NCBI GenBank assembly: GCA_947625835.1
Contig: CANQPY010000004.1
Location: 1-63,235, forward strand
Direction: 5' to 3'
DNA length: 63,235 nucleotides
Origin: an uncultured Clostridia bacterium
GTDB taxonomy: Bacteria > Bacillota > Clostridia > TANB77 > CAG-508
Shown: positions 1 through 8,558 of the stretch, in pieces
Layout of the letters: each line of letters starts with the position of its first letter
Numbering within the stretch: position 1 is the stretch's first letter
Translations under genes and position numbers: made by a program
Notes under the pieces: model-generated
Seen by the model: the letters and a program-made list of their open reading frames with translations, nothing else
Told to the model about the DNA's origin: nothing
The model's database searches: none

Positions 1-114
1 ACTTCATTATGCAAGTTTTCGTTATCTTCCATAATTTTATCTCGTTCTTTTTGATATTTTTCTGCTTTTTCAAATATTTTTGACTTTCTCAATAATTCTT
101 GCCTTAATATCATA

Positions 115-774
115 TTATCTATTTTGTAGTTTTTCTTTTGTTTTTTCAAAATTAGTTATATCTTTATATTCTTTCAAATCTAAATGTTTTCTCCCAGATT
201 CCTCTACTGCAACACCTCGTTCTAATTTAAAATTATGATCTACCATATATTTATGAAAAGCATTTTGTAATCTTCTATAACTATCTTTTTCTTTCCAAAA
301 TTCACTACAAGCAAGTTTATCAATGTCATTTCCTTTTTTATCTTTTGTGTGAACAACAGGCAAAAAAATTAAGTACATATGTGGAGTTTCTTCATCCATA
401 TGCACTTTTGCAGACATTATATATTGTTCGCCTAGATTTTTATATTCAACTACAAATTGATATGCTGTTGCAAAATATCTCTTTGTTTCTTCTTCGCCTA
501 TTTCTTCAAAAAATTGTTTATCAGAAGTGATAATATATTCACAAGCAATATTACTAACTGTTTTTATCTGTCCTTTGAGATTATATCTTTCTTTAAGCCT
601 GTCAAATTCCTTATCATATCTATATTTAGGGTCTTTAAGTGAATAATTCAAATATGATCTTTCTTTTTCTATATTTTTATTTGAATAATTTTTATTCTTC
701 CTTTCATTGTGTCTATATATTCCTTTTAGATTTTCTCTTTTGTATTTTGTGTTTCTAATAATTGTAAAACTCAT
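115..774 (-). CDS. MobV/Pre-type plasmid relaxase, probably truncated
   Basis: Relaxase of the MobV (Pre/Mob) family, which nicks oriT to start conjugative mobilisation. The start at 774 is chosen because a strong AAAGGAGG site precedes it and the protein opens MSFTIIRNTKYK, as MobV proteins do; a longer ORF upstream has no family similarity. The metal-binding motif HMDEETPH is at residues 125-132. The protein stops at 219 residues, while family members are usually nearly twice as long. A lysine/glutamate-rich coiled-coil-like sequence continues in the +1 frame to the window edge, so the gene is probably frameshifted. No CGG is present there, so this differs from the recoding sites elsewhere. 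Confidence 0.8.
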   Translation of the reverse strand: MSFTIIRNTKYKRENLKGIYRHNERKNKNYSNKNIEKERSYLNYSLKDPKYRYDKEFDRLKERYNLKGQIKTVSNIACEYIITSDKQFFEEIGEEETKRYFATAYQFVVEYKNLGEQYIMSAKVHMDEETPHMYLIFLPVVHTKDKKGNDIDKLACSEFWKEKDSYRRLQNAFHKYMVDHNFKLERGVAVEESGRKHLDLKEYKDITNFEKTKEKLQNR

Positions 775-1148
775 ATTTAATAACCTCCTTTTAAATTTTT
801 TACCGATTTTTCGGCTCATATAATGGTCGATAGCTTGGCTATCGTAAGATGTAATACAAGCAAAAATACTTTGGTAGCTATTTAGTAATAACTCACATAT
901 AGAAAACACCTCTGCTACCATTGTATTTTTACATTGTATTGTAACACACTACGACACTTTTTTACGCTACTCGCTAAAAGTGTCTGTGTGGCAGGGACAC
1001 CCCACACCCCATTTCATAAAAAATACTTTTTCGTATTTTTTATGTTTTAGCCTAAATTTGTTTTCTTACAACTTTAGGCTAAAAAAATCAGTTACCTGTG
1101 TAGTTTCTCTACTTTAGTAACTGATTTTATCTATGCAAATGATGTAGT
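775..1148. other. Intergenic region with possible oriT and terminator-like hairpins
   Basis: There is no convincing gene here. A perfect 7-bp inverted repeat, CGATAGC-TTG-GCTATCG, lies at 828-844 upstream of the relaxase and is a reasonable oriT candidate. Two further hairpins lie at about 1050-1082 (TAGCCTAAA paired with TTTAGGCTA) and 1089-1125 (TCAGTTAC paired with GTAACTGA). They look like terminators between the replication-type gene and the relaxase. A CACCCCACACCCC stretch sits near 990-1012. Assigning oriT function is inference from position. Confidence 0.45.
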
Positions 1149-1679
1149 TTATATAAACACTTCTGCATTTGCATATAATTTAGTAAAGTCAAAGTTAGTA
1201 TAATCTCTTCCATTATAGTTTGATTTATATTTCTTATTGTGGCTTAAATCATTATTATATATCTTTTTATTTTTTATATTATTTATTATATCTTTGTCGT
1301 TTCTGCCTATAGGATATAGTTCATTTAAACTTGTACTATGGTTGTTTTCATCTACAGGGTATAGGTGTTTTTGACTATACATATTTATCTTTTCTCTATT
1401 AGGAACTATTTGCCTATTTTCTACTTCTTTACTATCTAATTTATATTTTAATTTCACTTCTATATATTGCTTTTTCTTCAATGAACTTATAATCTTTGAA
1501 ACTCTGTCGGAGGTTACATTCACAATACTTGCTATATATTTATTACTCGCAAAGCAACTTCCTGTTTCATCACTTAAATATAAAATCATTGATAATATTA
1601 ATTTTTCTTTATCTGATAATTGTTCATCTAATAAAATTTCTACTGGTATCCATAAACCTTTTAATTTTTGTTTGTTCAT
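1149..1679 (-). CDS. Winged-helix replication-type protein of a mobile element
   Basis: A 176-residue protein whose first 90 residues read like the helix-turn-helix domain of plasmid replication or replisome-organiser proteins: KGLWIPVEILLD, LSDKEKLILSMI, then a recognition-helix-like segment around SNKYIASIVNVTSDRVSKII. The C-terminal half is low-complexity and Asn/Lys-rich. Proteins with this opening commonly accompany relaxase genes on small plasmids and integrative elements, which fits the MobV gene next to it. An AAAGGAGGATT ribosome site precedes the start. The exact role, DnaD-like loader or initiator, cannot be settled from sequence alone. Confidence 0.6.
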   Translation of the reverse strand: MNKQKLKGLWIPVEILLDEQLSDKEKLILSMILYLSDETGSCFASNKYIASIVNVTSDRVSKIISSLKKKQYIEVKLKYKLDSKEVENRQIVPNREKINMYSQKHLYPVDENNHSTSLNELYPIGRNDKDIINNIKNKKIYNNDLSHNKKYKSNYNGRDYTNFDFTKLYANAEVFI

Positions 1680-1810
1680 GTAATCCTCCTTTCATTTGAT
1701 TTTAATTTGCTTCACAATCAATTTTGTGGCTTTTTAAATTTATTTTTATATAATTTTAGGTCAAAAAAATAAAGCCCTAAAATTTTACTTTTAAAGCTTT
1801 ACTAATTTTA

Positions 1811-2050
1811 TTATTTAATTACCAATCCCAACTTTACAACTGGATTCTTTTCTGCTAGAAAAACCTTCTTTATTTCAATATTTTCTGGAACAACTTGTCC
1901 ATTTCTTTTACCGTTCTTTAGTGTTACATCCGTGTGTACTGTTGATTTTGATATTCCAAATTTTTTTGCTGCTCCTCTTACAGTATCTTTTGAATCTATT
2001 ATATAGTGTGCTAAATTAATTGCACGATCTTCAATTGATATACTCTTCAT
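1811..2050 (-). CDS. spoIIID: SpoIIID-like sporulation transcription regulator
   Basis: A 79-residue DNA-binding protein resembling SpoIIID, the mother-cell regulator that acts with sigma-E. Residues 1-45 match well: an RAINLAHYIIDSKDTVR region, then AAKKFGISKSTVHTDVT, the family's HTH. The C-terminal half (LKNGKRNGQVVPEN onward) differs from the usual basic tail, so this may be a diverged paralogue on the mobile element rather than the housekeeping spoIIID. The start at 2050 is preceded by a GGGGG tract; an upstream ATG at 2065 is possible. A large inverted repeat lies directly upstream. Confidence 0.65.
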   Translation of the reverse strand: MKSISIEDRAINLAHYIIDSKDTVRGAAKKFGISKSTVHTDVTLKNGKRNGQVVPENIEIKKVFLAEKNPVVKLGLVIK

Positions 2051-2057
2051 AAAGCAA

Positions 2058-2103
2058 ACCCCCATATGAATACTTTTGTTTAATTGTATTCCTATATGAG
2101 GGT
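2058..2103. repeat. Imperfect inverted repeat upstream of the spoIIID-like gene
   Basis: The left arm ACCCCCATATGAATAC (2058-2073) faces the right arm GTATTCCTATATGAGGGT (2086-2103) across a 12-bp AT-rich loop. The left arm recurs exactly at 5735-5750, beyond the SNF2 gene. It could be an operator for the adjacent regulator or the end of an insertion. Both readings are inference; the arms and the exact recurrence are visible. Confidence 0.6.
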
Positions 2104-2163
2104 AATTAGAACTATGTGACTTGTAAATAAAATTCTTGTCATTATTATATATTTATATTAAAT

Positions 2164-5100
2164 TTACTCAAATAAATCTAAAATATCTTCTTTTGACATT
2201 TTATTTATAAAAGTTTCTTCTGTAGAAAGCACATCTTTTGAAAGCTTTTCTTTTCTTTCTTGCATCTTATTTATTTTTTCTTCAATAGAATTATTAGTGA
2301 TAAGTTTATACACTTGAACACTGTTTTTTTGTCCAATTCTATATGCTCTATCTGTTGCTTGATTTTCACTTGATACATTCCACCATGGATCATAATGAAT
2401 TACAACATCTGCTGAAGTTAAATTAAGACCTGTACCACCTGCTTTTAGGGAAATTAAAAATACTTTTACTGATTCGCTATTGTTAAATTCATCTACCATT
2501 TCAATTCTTTTATTAACTGGTGTATTTCCTATTAATTTAAAATACTCGATATTTAGTTTATTTAATTCTTTTTCTATTATTTCAAACATTGATGTATAGC
2601 TTGAAAATAGCAATATTTTATGACCAGATTCTATTGCATCTACTATTAAATCTAAACATTGTTTTAATTTTCCACTTTCGCCTTCATAATTTTTAATAAA
2701 TAAACTTGGATGACAACAAATTTGTCTCAATCTTGTTAGTAACATAAGAATTTTAAACTTACTTTTTTCAAAGCTGTTATCATTTAATTCTTTTGCTACT
2801 TCTTTTCTAGTTTGAGCAAAATATGATAAATATATTTTTTCTTGTTCTTTTTCCATTTCATTTTTCATTACTGTTATGTTTTTCTCTGGTAACTCTGTTA
2901 AAACATCTTTTTTTACTCTTCTTAAAATGAATGGACTAATTAATTTTTTTAGTCTATTTAATGCTTCTTTATCTTCGTATTTTAATATTGGTTCCTCAAA
3001 TTTTTTCTTAAATTTGTTGTAATTATATAAATATCCTGGCATTATAAAATCAAATATAGACCAAAGTTCAGCAATTGAATTTTCTATTGGAGTACCAGTT
3101 AGTGCAAATTTCACTTCACCTTTTAATGCTTTAAGTGATGTTGCATTTTGAGTTAATGCATTTTTTATGTATTGTGCTTCATCTGCTATTATATATTTAA
3201 AATCCTTATCTTCATAATTTTCAACATCCCTTTTTAGTAAATCATATGATGTAATAATTAAATCATAATCTTGATAATTATTTAATTTTTTATTTCTTTC
3301 CTCTGCTGTTCCATTAATAATTAATACTTTTATTGAATTACACCATTTTTCTACTTCTGCCTTCCAATTAAGGACTAATGTACTTGGGCATACTACTATT
3401 GATGTTGCCTTATTTTTACATTTTAACTGTGTACTTAATAATGCTATAATTTGTAAAGTTTTTCCTAGTCCCATATCGTCTGCTAAAATTCCACCAAATT
3501 TATACTTTTCTAGAGTTTTTAACCATCTATATCCTACCTTTTGATAATCTCTTAGCTTTTCTTCAAATTCTTTATCTATTTCAATATCATTTGAAATTTC
3601 GGAATTTCCTATATTATCTATTAATTCTGTAAATTTTTCATTTTTTGATACATTAATTTGTTTTTTAGAATCTATTAGTTTTTCTAAATATAAACTTCTA
3701 TTTATTGGTAGATTAATAACTCCTTTTTCTACTTTATTGTAATCTACGTCAAGTGTTTCTGACATTTCTTCTAATAAATTCAAATCTTCATTATTAGTTA
3801 AATTAAGAAAATCTCCATTTTTTAATTTATAATATTTTTTCTTAATAGTATAATTTCTTAAAATGTCCTTTATTTCACTAATATCTATATTTATTTTTGA
3901 AATATCTAATTCTAATAAGCCATTGTCTATCTTTATTCCTATGTTTGAAATTTTAGGCTGTTTTATTTGTTTATTTTTAAATTTATCCGTTGCTAAAACT
4001 TCAAAGTCATTCATATATCCTTCAATTTTATATAATAAAAATTCATAGATATTATCTGTATTTTTCATAACAAATTGTTTTCTTGCAGTTAAAAGTTCAA
4101 ATCCATCCATAAATATTCTTTTAATAACTTCTTTTTCAGCTGGCACATTTCTAACAATATTATGTTCTTTAACATAGTTTTGATAATTATTTTCCAGTAT
4201 ATTAAATTCATAATCCTTATAACAAAATTTTAATTCTAATAAAATATTGCCTTTGTCATCAACATCTAATAAAATTTTTGATGCTAATTTGCTTACAACT
4301 TCTACTTCCTTTGCTATTTCTTGTGGTAAGCCGTCAACATTTATGTTTATGTTAGGTATAACAAATTTACTAAAGTCATTTAACCTATCTTCTGGGATAA
4401 GTACATAATCATTTTTTCTTAATATTTCAAATAACCTAACAAGATTTTCATCTTTGTCTTTTTTATATATTTTTTTGTTATATAAAATGTAAATATGTTT
4501 ATCTGAATAGAAGACAAGATAGTTAGAAATATTCATTCTTAATACATATTCTTCTGATACTTTTTCATATTCAACTTCCCAATAATAATTATTATAGGTT
4601 TTTACTTTTTCTTTTTGAATATTACATGTTATTTTTAATTCTTCTTCTGTAATATTGCATAATTCAATCCCTTGCTTACCACTATATTCATAACAATGAA
4701 ATAATACATTTTTATCTGGAAGCATATTAAAAAATTCATCTATTTTGTTACCTTTTATATACATTTCTTTTCCTATCACAGTTGACATATTATATCTGTC
4801 AAAGGAATCATAATATTTGAACATTTCAGCATATTCAATAATATAATCAAATAACCATCTTGAGTCTTCGCTAAAGTTTTCTCTTTTAGGAATAAATCTT
4901 AATTGTTTTCCATAATATATTTCTGTTTCATTTTTATATGCATCATATAAGTTACTAATACTATTTAAAACATACATACGATTTTCGCCTATTTTAAACG
5001 TAATGGCTAAAGTTTCGCTATCATATAGTTCTAATATAAATTCCAATTTTACATTAGTTGAAAGTTCTGATAATTTTACATCTTTCATTGCTTGAGTTTG

Positions 5101-5628
5101 ATGATATAATTCTAATACATCAAGCCTATCTGAATTTCCTATAAATTCATTACCAGTTTTATATAAATTTATCATATGAAGCCCATTATAATATTTTTGT
5201 TGATATTCATATTCTTTTCTTTCTTCTTCCTGTCTTCTTTTAATTTCTTCTAATCTTTTCCTCTCTTCTTCTTTCTTCTTGGCTTCCATTTTTATTTTTC
5301 CTTCTGATGTACTTGCATAATGTGGATCTATTACTTCCATAGACGTAGCTATTATATGTTTACACAAATTTCCACTGTAGTAGTCTTCGCATGTACATGT
5401 GCTTTTGTTAATCATATTTCCACATATTTCTAAATATGTAGTATAAGTATCATAATTTCCATCAACAGATGCTTCTATAGAATAATTTTTTTCATCAATT
5501 TTATTAACATTTTGTACTTCAACTAACCCTCTGTCGTATATACCTCTTCCTCTTCTATATCTAGCTGAATCATATCTTCTATTAAAATTAAGCGTTTTTA
5601 ATTCCAAATCTATTACATCAATTATCAT
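2164..5628 (-). CDS. SNF2-family DNA helicase/ATPase with SWIM zinc finger
   Basis: A 1154-residue SWI2/SNF2 ATPase. The N-terminal SWIM finger is visible as C78-x-C80 ... C89-x-H91 (CTCEDYYSGNLCKH). After a long charged middle region comes the helicase core: Walker A in LADDMGLGKT near residue 717, DEAQ (IIADEAQYIKN) near 815, LTGTPIENS, and the C-terminal lobe with GGTGLNLTSADVVIHYDPWWN and QATDRAYRIGQ. Such proteins remodel protein-DNA complexes; bacterial examples are often found in accessory or defence regions. There is no in-frame CGG in this very long gene. It is bounded by exact 16-bp direct repeats (2058-2073 and 5735-5750), suggesting it may have moved as cargo. Confidence 0.9.
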   Translation of the reverse strand: MIIDVIDLELKTLNFNRRYDSARYRRGRGIYDRGLVEVQNVNKIDEKNYSIEASVDGNYDTYTTYLEICGNMINKSTCTCEDYYSGNLCKHIIATSMEVIDPHYASTSEGKIKMEAKKKEEERKRLEEIKRRQEEERKEYEYQQKYYNGLHMINLYKTGNEFIGNSDRLDVLELYHQTQAMKDVKLSELSTNVKLEFILELYDSETLAITFKIGENRMYVLNSISNLYDAYKNETEIYYGKQLRFIPKRENFSEDSRWLFDYIIEYAEMFKYYDSFDRYNMSTVIGKEMYIKGNKIDEFFNMLPDKNVLFHCYEYSGKQGIELCNITEEELKITCNIQKEKVKTYNNYYWEVEYEKVSEEYVLRMNISNYLVFYSDKHIYILYNKKIYKKDKDENLVRLFEILRKNDYVLIPEDRLNDFSKFVIPNININVDGLPQEIAKEVEVVSKLASKILLDVDDKGNILLELKFCYKDYEFNILENNYQNYVKEHNIVRNVPAEKEVIKRIFMDGFELLTARKQFVMKNTDNIYEFLLYKIEGYMNDFEVLATDKFKNKQIKQPKISNIGIKIDNGLLELDISKINIDISEIKDILRNYTIKKKYYKLKNGDFLNLTNNEDLNLLEEMSETLDVDYNKVEKGVINLPINRSLYLEKLIDSKKQINVSKNEKFTELIDNIGNSEISNDIEIDKEFEEKLRDYQKVGYRWLKTLEKYKFGGILADDMGLGKTLQIIALLSTQLKCKNKATSIVVCPSTLVLNWKAEVEKWCNSIKVLIINGTAEERNKKLNNYQDYDLIITSYDLLKRDVENYEDKDFKYIIADEAQYIKNALTQNATSLKALKGEVKFALTGTPIENSIAELWSIFDFIMPGYLYNYNKFKKKFEEPILKYEDKEALNRLKKLISPFILRRVKKDVLTELPEKNITVMKNEMEKEQEKIYLSYFAQTRKEVAKELNDNSFEKSKFKILMLLTRLRQICCHPSLFIKNYEGESGKLKQCLDLIVDAIESGHKILLFSSYTSMFEIIEKELNKLNIEYFKLIGNTPVNKRIEMVDEFNNSESVKVFLISLKAGGTGLNLTSADVVIHYDPWWNVSSENQATDRAYRIGQKNSVQVYKLITNNSIEEKINKMQERKEKLSKDVLSTEETFINKMSKEDILDLFE

Positions 5629-5734
5629 GTTTTATTTGCTCCTTCATTACTATATTTTAATCTAAAAGCATCTTTTGTATAATTTATTTTTTAAATTAAA
5701 AATACTGCATAAAGTGGTACAGAATAGTTAAAGC

Positions 5735-5750
5735 ACCCCCATATGAATAC
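5735..5750. repeat. 16-bp direct repeat matching 2058-2073
   Basis: ACCCCCATATGAATAC is identical to the sequence at 2058-2073. An almost identical AAAGCA lead-in gives about 21 matching bases in all. It sits 1-16 bp beyond the end of the HipA-like kinase gene. With its partner it brackets the SNF2 gene. Confidence 0.7.
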
Positions 5751-5751
5751 G

Positions 5752-6714
5752 CTACTCATGAATTTTTTCATCCATATTTTGTTCATTAATTTGTGTAATT
5801 AACATTTTTAATAGTTGATTTTGCGATTTTATAAAATTAAAATAATATTCCTTTTGCTCTTGGCATATTGTAATTCCTTTATTTTCTTTCAATTCTTTAA
5901 CTAAATCAAAACTATCCATTTTATGTGAAAAATCATCTAAAAATGCTAGAAACCAATCATATTTTTTATTCATTACATCTACAAAGTCAGTCAAAATTTT
6001 ACCACTTTCAAATTTATTTTTGTAATTTTCGTAGTAATCTACCACTCTCTTAGGTTCCGTTGGAGCAAATTTTACAGGAATATTAAAACTTAAGTCAAAG
6101 TCATAACTAGGTGCTAGTCTAGTTTTTAATTTTCCTCCATATAAAATTCCCCAATTAGAATTTTTAGGATCCCACATTCCAATAAAATTATTTTTAAAGC
6201 AATCTTTTATAAATTGTTTTTCTATATTTAATATGTCTTCTAATGGAACATTCCTTTTGGTTAATTCTTTTTTTATATCTTCTATCATTATTATTACATC
6301 ATTTGGAGCAATTCTTAATAAACCTTGATGCTCAGAATCTAAAATATCCACTCCTTCTATTAATTCTTCACCCTCTTTTATAAAAGATGGCGAGCAAACA
6401 AGTATATTAGAACCATATTCCATTAATATATATTCTGCTACTTTACCTTGTGAATCGCCATGTTTAAAAATCAATTCTGCAACTTGAGAGTTTAAAGCAG
6501 AATAAGGTATATCAACATTGTCATTTTTGCCAAAAACATCTTTGCTTGGTATATTTTTAACTAGTACTTTTTGATTATTATATTTTCCAAAATTAAATTC
6601 TCCCCATCCAATTGTATGACGACCAGTAAAACACAATTCTAGTTTTTTAAATATATCTGATGGAATTTCGGAAAGTTTAAACCCATTAGTATTGTTACTA
6701 TTTTCTACTTTCAT
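5752..6714 (-). CDS. HipA-like serine/threonine kinase domain protein (HipT-like)
   Basis: A 320-residue protein with features of the HipA kinase C-terminal core: a lysine-containing strand near residues 47-53 (QKVLVKN), a catalytic-loop-like FIGMWDPKNSNWGILYGG, and a metal-site-like LAPSYDFDLSF. In full-length HipA the equivalents are the HLKNFSL and PLYDVLS regions. HipA-type toxins phosphorylate aminoacyl-tRNA synthetases; the substrate here is unknown. It overlaps the upstream 113-residue gene by one base (ATGA), implying coupled translation. That gene resembles HipA's N-terminal subdomain, so the pair looks like a split HipA similar to HipST. No HipB-type HTH antitoxin is adjacent. Confidence 0.6.
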   Translation of the reverse strand: MKVENSNNTNGFKLSEIPSDIFKKLELCFTGRHTIGWGEFNFGKYNNQKVLVKNIPSKDVFGKNDNVDIPYSALNSQVAELIFKHGDSQGKVAEYILMEYGSNILVCSPSFIKEGEELIEGVDILDSEHQGLLRIAPNDVIIMIEDIKKELTKRNVPLEDILNIEKQFIKDCFKNNFIGMWDPKNSNWGILYGGKLKTRLAPSYDFDLSFNIPVKFAPTEPKRVVDYYENYKNKFESGKILTDFVDVMNKKYDWFLAFLDDFSHKMDSFDLVKELKENKGITICQEQKEYYFNFIKSQNQLLKMLITQINEQNMDEKIHE

Positions 6715-7055
6715 TATGACAAATCCCTTTCAACCCAATAATTATCTTTAAATGCTTTTGCTTTAGTAATTTCTAACATTTTCATCTTATCTAAATTTTC
6801 TAATTTAGATATTTTTTTTATAATTTCAATTTTTTCTTGTGATGGTAATCTATTTTCAAAAAAATCGAATAACTTTGTATCCATATATATATCTTTTTCT
6901 AATTTGAAATTTCCAATTCCATAACATCCACTTTGAATTGCTTTTTCTAGTTCTTCTCTGTTAATTTTAAAAACATACTGTTCATTTGCATATTCTAAAG
7001 TCCCTAATTTGAATATATTTCCTTCTTTGCTTTTCCATAATAATTTTAATTTCAT
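6714..7055 (-). CDS. HipA N-subdomain-like small protein (HipS-like)
   Basis: A 113-residue protein containing TKLFDFFENRLPSQEK, which resembles the 'lFpfFdnLLPeg' segment of the HipA N-terminal subdomain. In HipBST systems this subdomain is a separate protein, HipS, that restrains the HipT kinase. Here the gene directly precedes, and overlaps by one base, a HipA-core-like kinase gene, which supports the same pairing. It also overlaps by one base the end of the preceding membrane-protein gene. The family assignment rests on one short motif plus context. Confidence 0.5.
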   Translation of the reverse strand: MKLKLLWKSKEGNIFKLGTLEYANEQYVFKINREELEKAIQSGCYGIGNFKLEKDIYMDTKLFDFFENRLPSQEKIEIIKKISKLENLDKMKMLEITKAKAFKDNYWVERDLS

Positions 7056-7699
7056 TATATCTCCTTTTTATTATTATAAATTCTATCTAATAATTCATCT
7101 GGATAAGCTTTATCAATAAATTCTTCTATTGGTCCACCTGGTGGTATATTTTTGTGTCTTTCTTTTTGTCTGTTTCCTGCCATACAAGATATTGTAATAT
7201 CAAAAGTCATAAATAACATCATAAATACAGTAATAATTTTAGCTCCTTTTTTATAAATTAATGGTTCTATTTTAAGCAGTAAAGGATATACTAATTTTAA
7301 ATATAAAACTGCTATAATTCCCCAATATACACAGTAAAGTAAGCTTGTTCTGCCATTTAAATTCATAAATAAATTAGAATAGTCCCATGATATTGTTCCA
7401 AAGAATATCTCTTGAAAAAATGAACAAAGATATTCTAATGCTCCACCCATAATCATTCCTGATATAAATGCTTTTTTGGGCTCTTGTACATTTAAAGTTA
7501 ATATATAATATGCAACTGCACCGATTCCATAAATTTGTATAAATGGTCCATAAACTAAGCCTTGTCTTATTTCCAAAGCTCTAGTATATACTAATGCATA
7601 TAACATTTCGGCAAAAAATCCAAAAACACTGCCTATAACAAAAATCCAAAATATTTTAACAATATAAATTAAAATCTTTTTTCCCATATTTTTCCCCAT
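7055..7699 (-). CDS. Putative ABC-transporter type IV membrane protein
   Basis: A 214-residue integral membrane protein with about five hydrophobic segments. It contains RQGLVYGPFIQIYGIGAV, the hallmark of the putative ABC-transporter type IV family (formerly DUF1113) common in Clostridia. Function is not established for the family. The start may be the second methionine (MGKKILIYIVKIF, 7687), which has a closer GGGG ribosome site. The last base is shared with the next gene's start codon, placing it in an operon with the HipS/HipT-like pair. Confidence 0.65.
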   Translation of the reverse strand: MGKNMGKKILIYIVKIFWIFVIGSVFGFFAEMLYALVYTRALEIRQGLVYGPFIQIYGIGAVAYYILTLNVQEPKKAFISGMIMGGALEYLCSFFQEIFFGTISWDYSNLFMNLNGRTSLLYCVYWGIIAVLYLKLVYPLLLKIEPLIYKKGAKIITVFMMLFMTFDITISCMAGNRQKERHKNIPPGGPIEEFIDKAYPDELLDRIYNNKKEI

Positions 7700-7770
7700 T
7701 TATTTTTCTATTTCAATTATATACTAATTTAAATAAAAATAAAAGCATCTTTTTATAATTCATAAAATCT

Positions 7771-8388
7771 TCATTTTATTTTTTTGTAAATAAATGATAC
7801 AAATATCGTAATACTTATAATTCCTACAATAATTCCTGCTAATACATCACTAAAATAATGTACTCTTAAATAAATTCTACTAAATCCTATCAAAATTGGC
7901 ATAATGCTAAGTAATATAATTAATAAGTTTCTAACTTTTTTGTTTTTTACATTTTCGTATATTAGATAAATTGCAAATCCATAAAAAGCTACATTGTTTG
8001 TAGTATGACCTGATGGAAAACTATGACCTGTTTCGCTAATTAATTGTTCTACCGCTTCTGGCCTAGGTCGCTGAAATATGTTTTTTAGTATTATGTACAT
8101 GCTAGAACTCATTAATAAATTAAGTAAAATAGCTATTCCCTGTTTTCTTTTTTGGCAAATAAATAAAATAATTGACAAAAAAAGTGCTATAAAAAATAAG
8201 CTAGGAATTCCACCAATATTGGTAATTATTTTTAATATTTCAGTAATTTGATTAGTTTGTATATTTTGAATTAAAGAATAAACTATATTGTCTATTTGTT
8301 TTGTTAATCCGTAATTAACAAAAATAGCAAGAATAATAAATAGAACACATAGTACGATTAACAATATTTTTTGTTTTTTTTCTAACAT
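7771..8388 (-). CDS. PAP2-superfamily membrane phosphatase
   Basis: A 205-residue membrane phosphatase of the PAP2 superfamily. All three acid-phosphatase motifs are present: KNIFQRPRPE, SFPSGHTTN, and SRIYLRVHYFSD. Five or six hydrophobic segments surround them. Family members dephosphorylate phosphatidic acid, phosphatidylglycerol phosphate or undecaprenyl pyrophosphate; BcrC-like Und-PP phosphatase activity is plausible but not provable here. It lies downstream of nifS, separated by a two-hairpin element ending in a T-run, so it is probably a separate transcript. Confidence 0.85.
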   Translation of the reverse strand: MLEKKQKILLIVLCVLFIILAIFVNYGLTKQIDNIVYSLIQNIQTNQITEILKIITNIGGIPSLFFIALFLSIILFICQKRKQGIAILLNLLMSSSMYIILKNIFQRPRPEAVEQLISETGHSFPSGHTTNNVAFYGFAIYLIYENVKNKKVRNLLIILLSIMPILIGFSRIYLRVHYFSDVLAGIIVGIISITIFVSFIYKKIK

Positions 8389-8428
8389 ATTTTTCTCCCT
8401 TTTTTCTATCTATTATATCATAAAAAAA

Positions 8429-8541
8429 CGGAATAAAGATTTTCTATGCAATAAAATTGCTTAGAAAATCTAAATTCCGCATAATTATCTTCTACGGAAA
8501 GTCTATCATTTTCTAATTCAGACTTTCCTAGAATATAAAAA
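8429..8541 (-). repeat. Two-hairpin dispersed element, copy A
   Basis: Read on the minus strand: hairpin 1 (GGAAAGTCT paired with AGACTTTCC), the linker GTAGAAGATAATTATG, hairpin 2 (CGGAATTTAGATTTTC paired with an imperfect complement), then a run of seven T. It follows the end of nifS and can act as its terminator. The same design recurs near 20.6, 24.75 and 54.3 kb. Confidence 0.8.
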
Positions 8542-8558
8542 TGAAAAAATCAAAGATT

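Noticed and set aside
2164..5628. A classic restriction or DISARM-type defence system around the SNF2 gene
   Set aside because: No methyltransferase, nuclease or other known defence partner lies next to it. The neighbours are a HipA-like pair and mobile-element genes.
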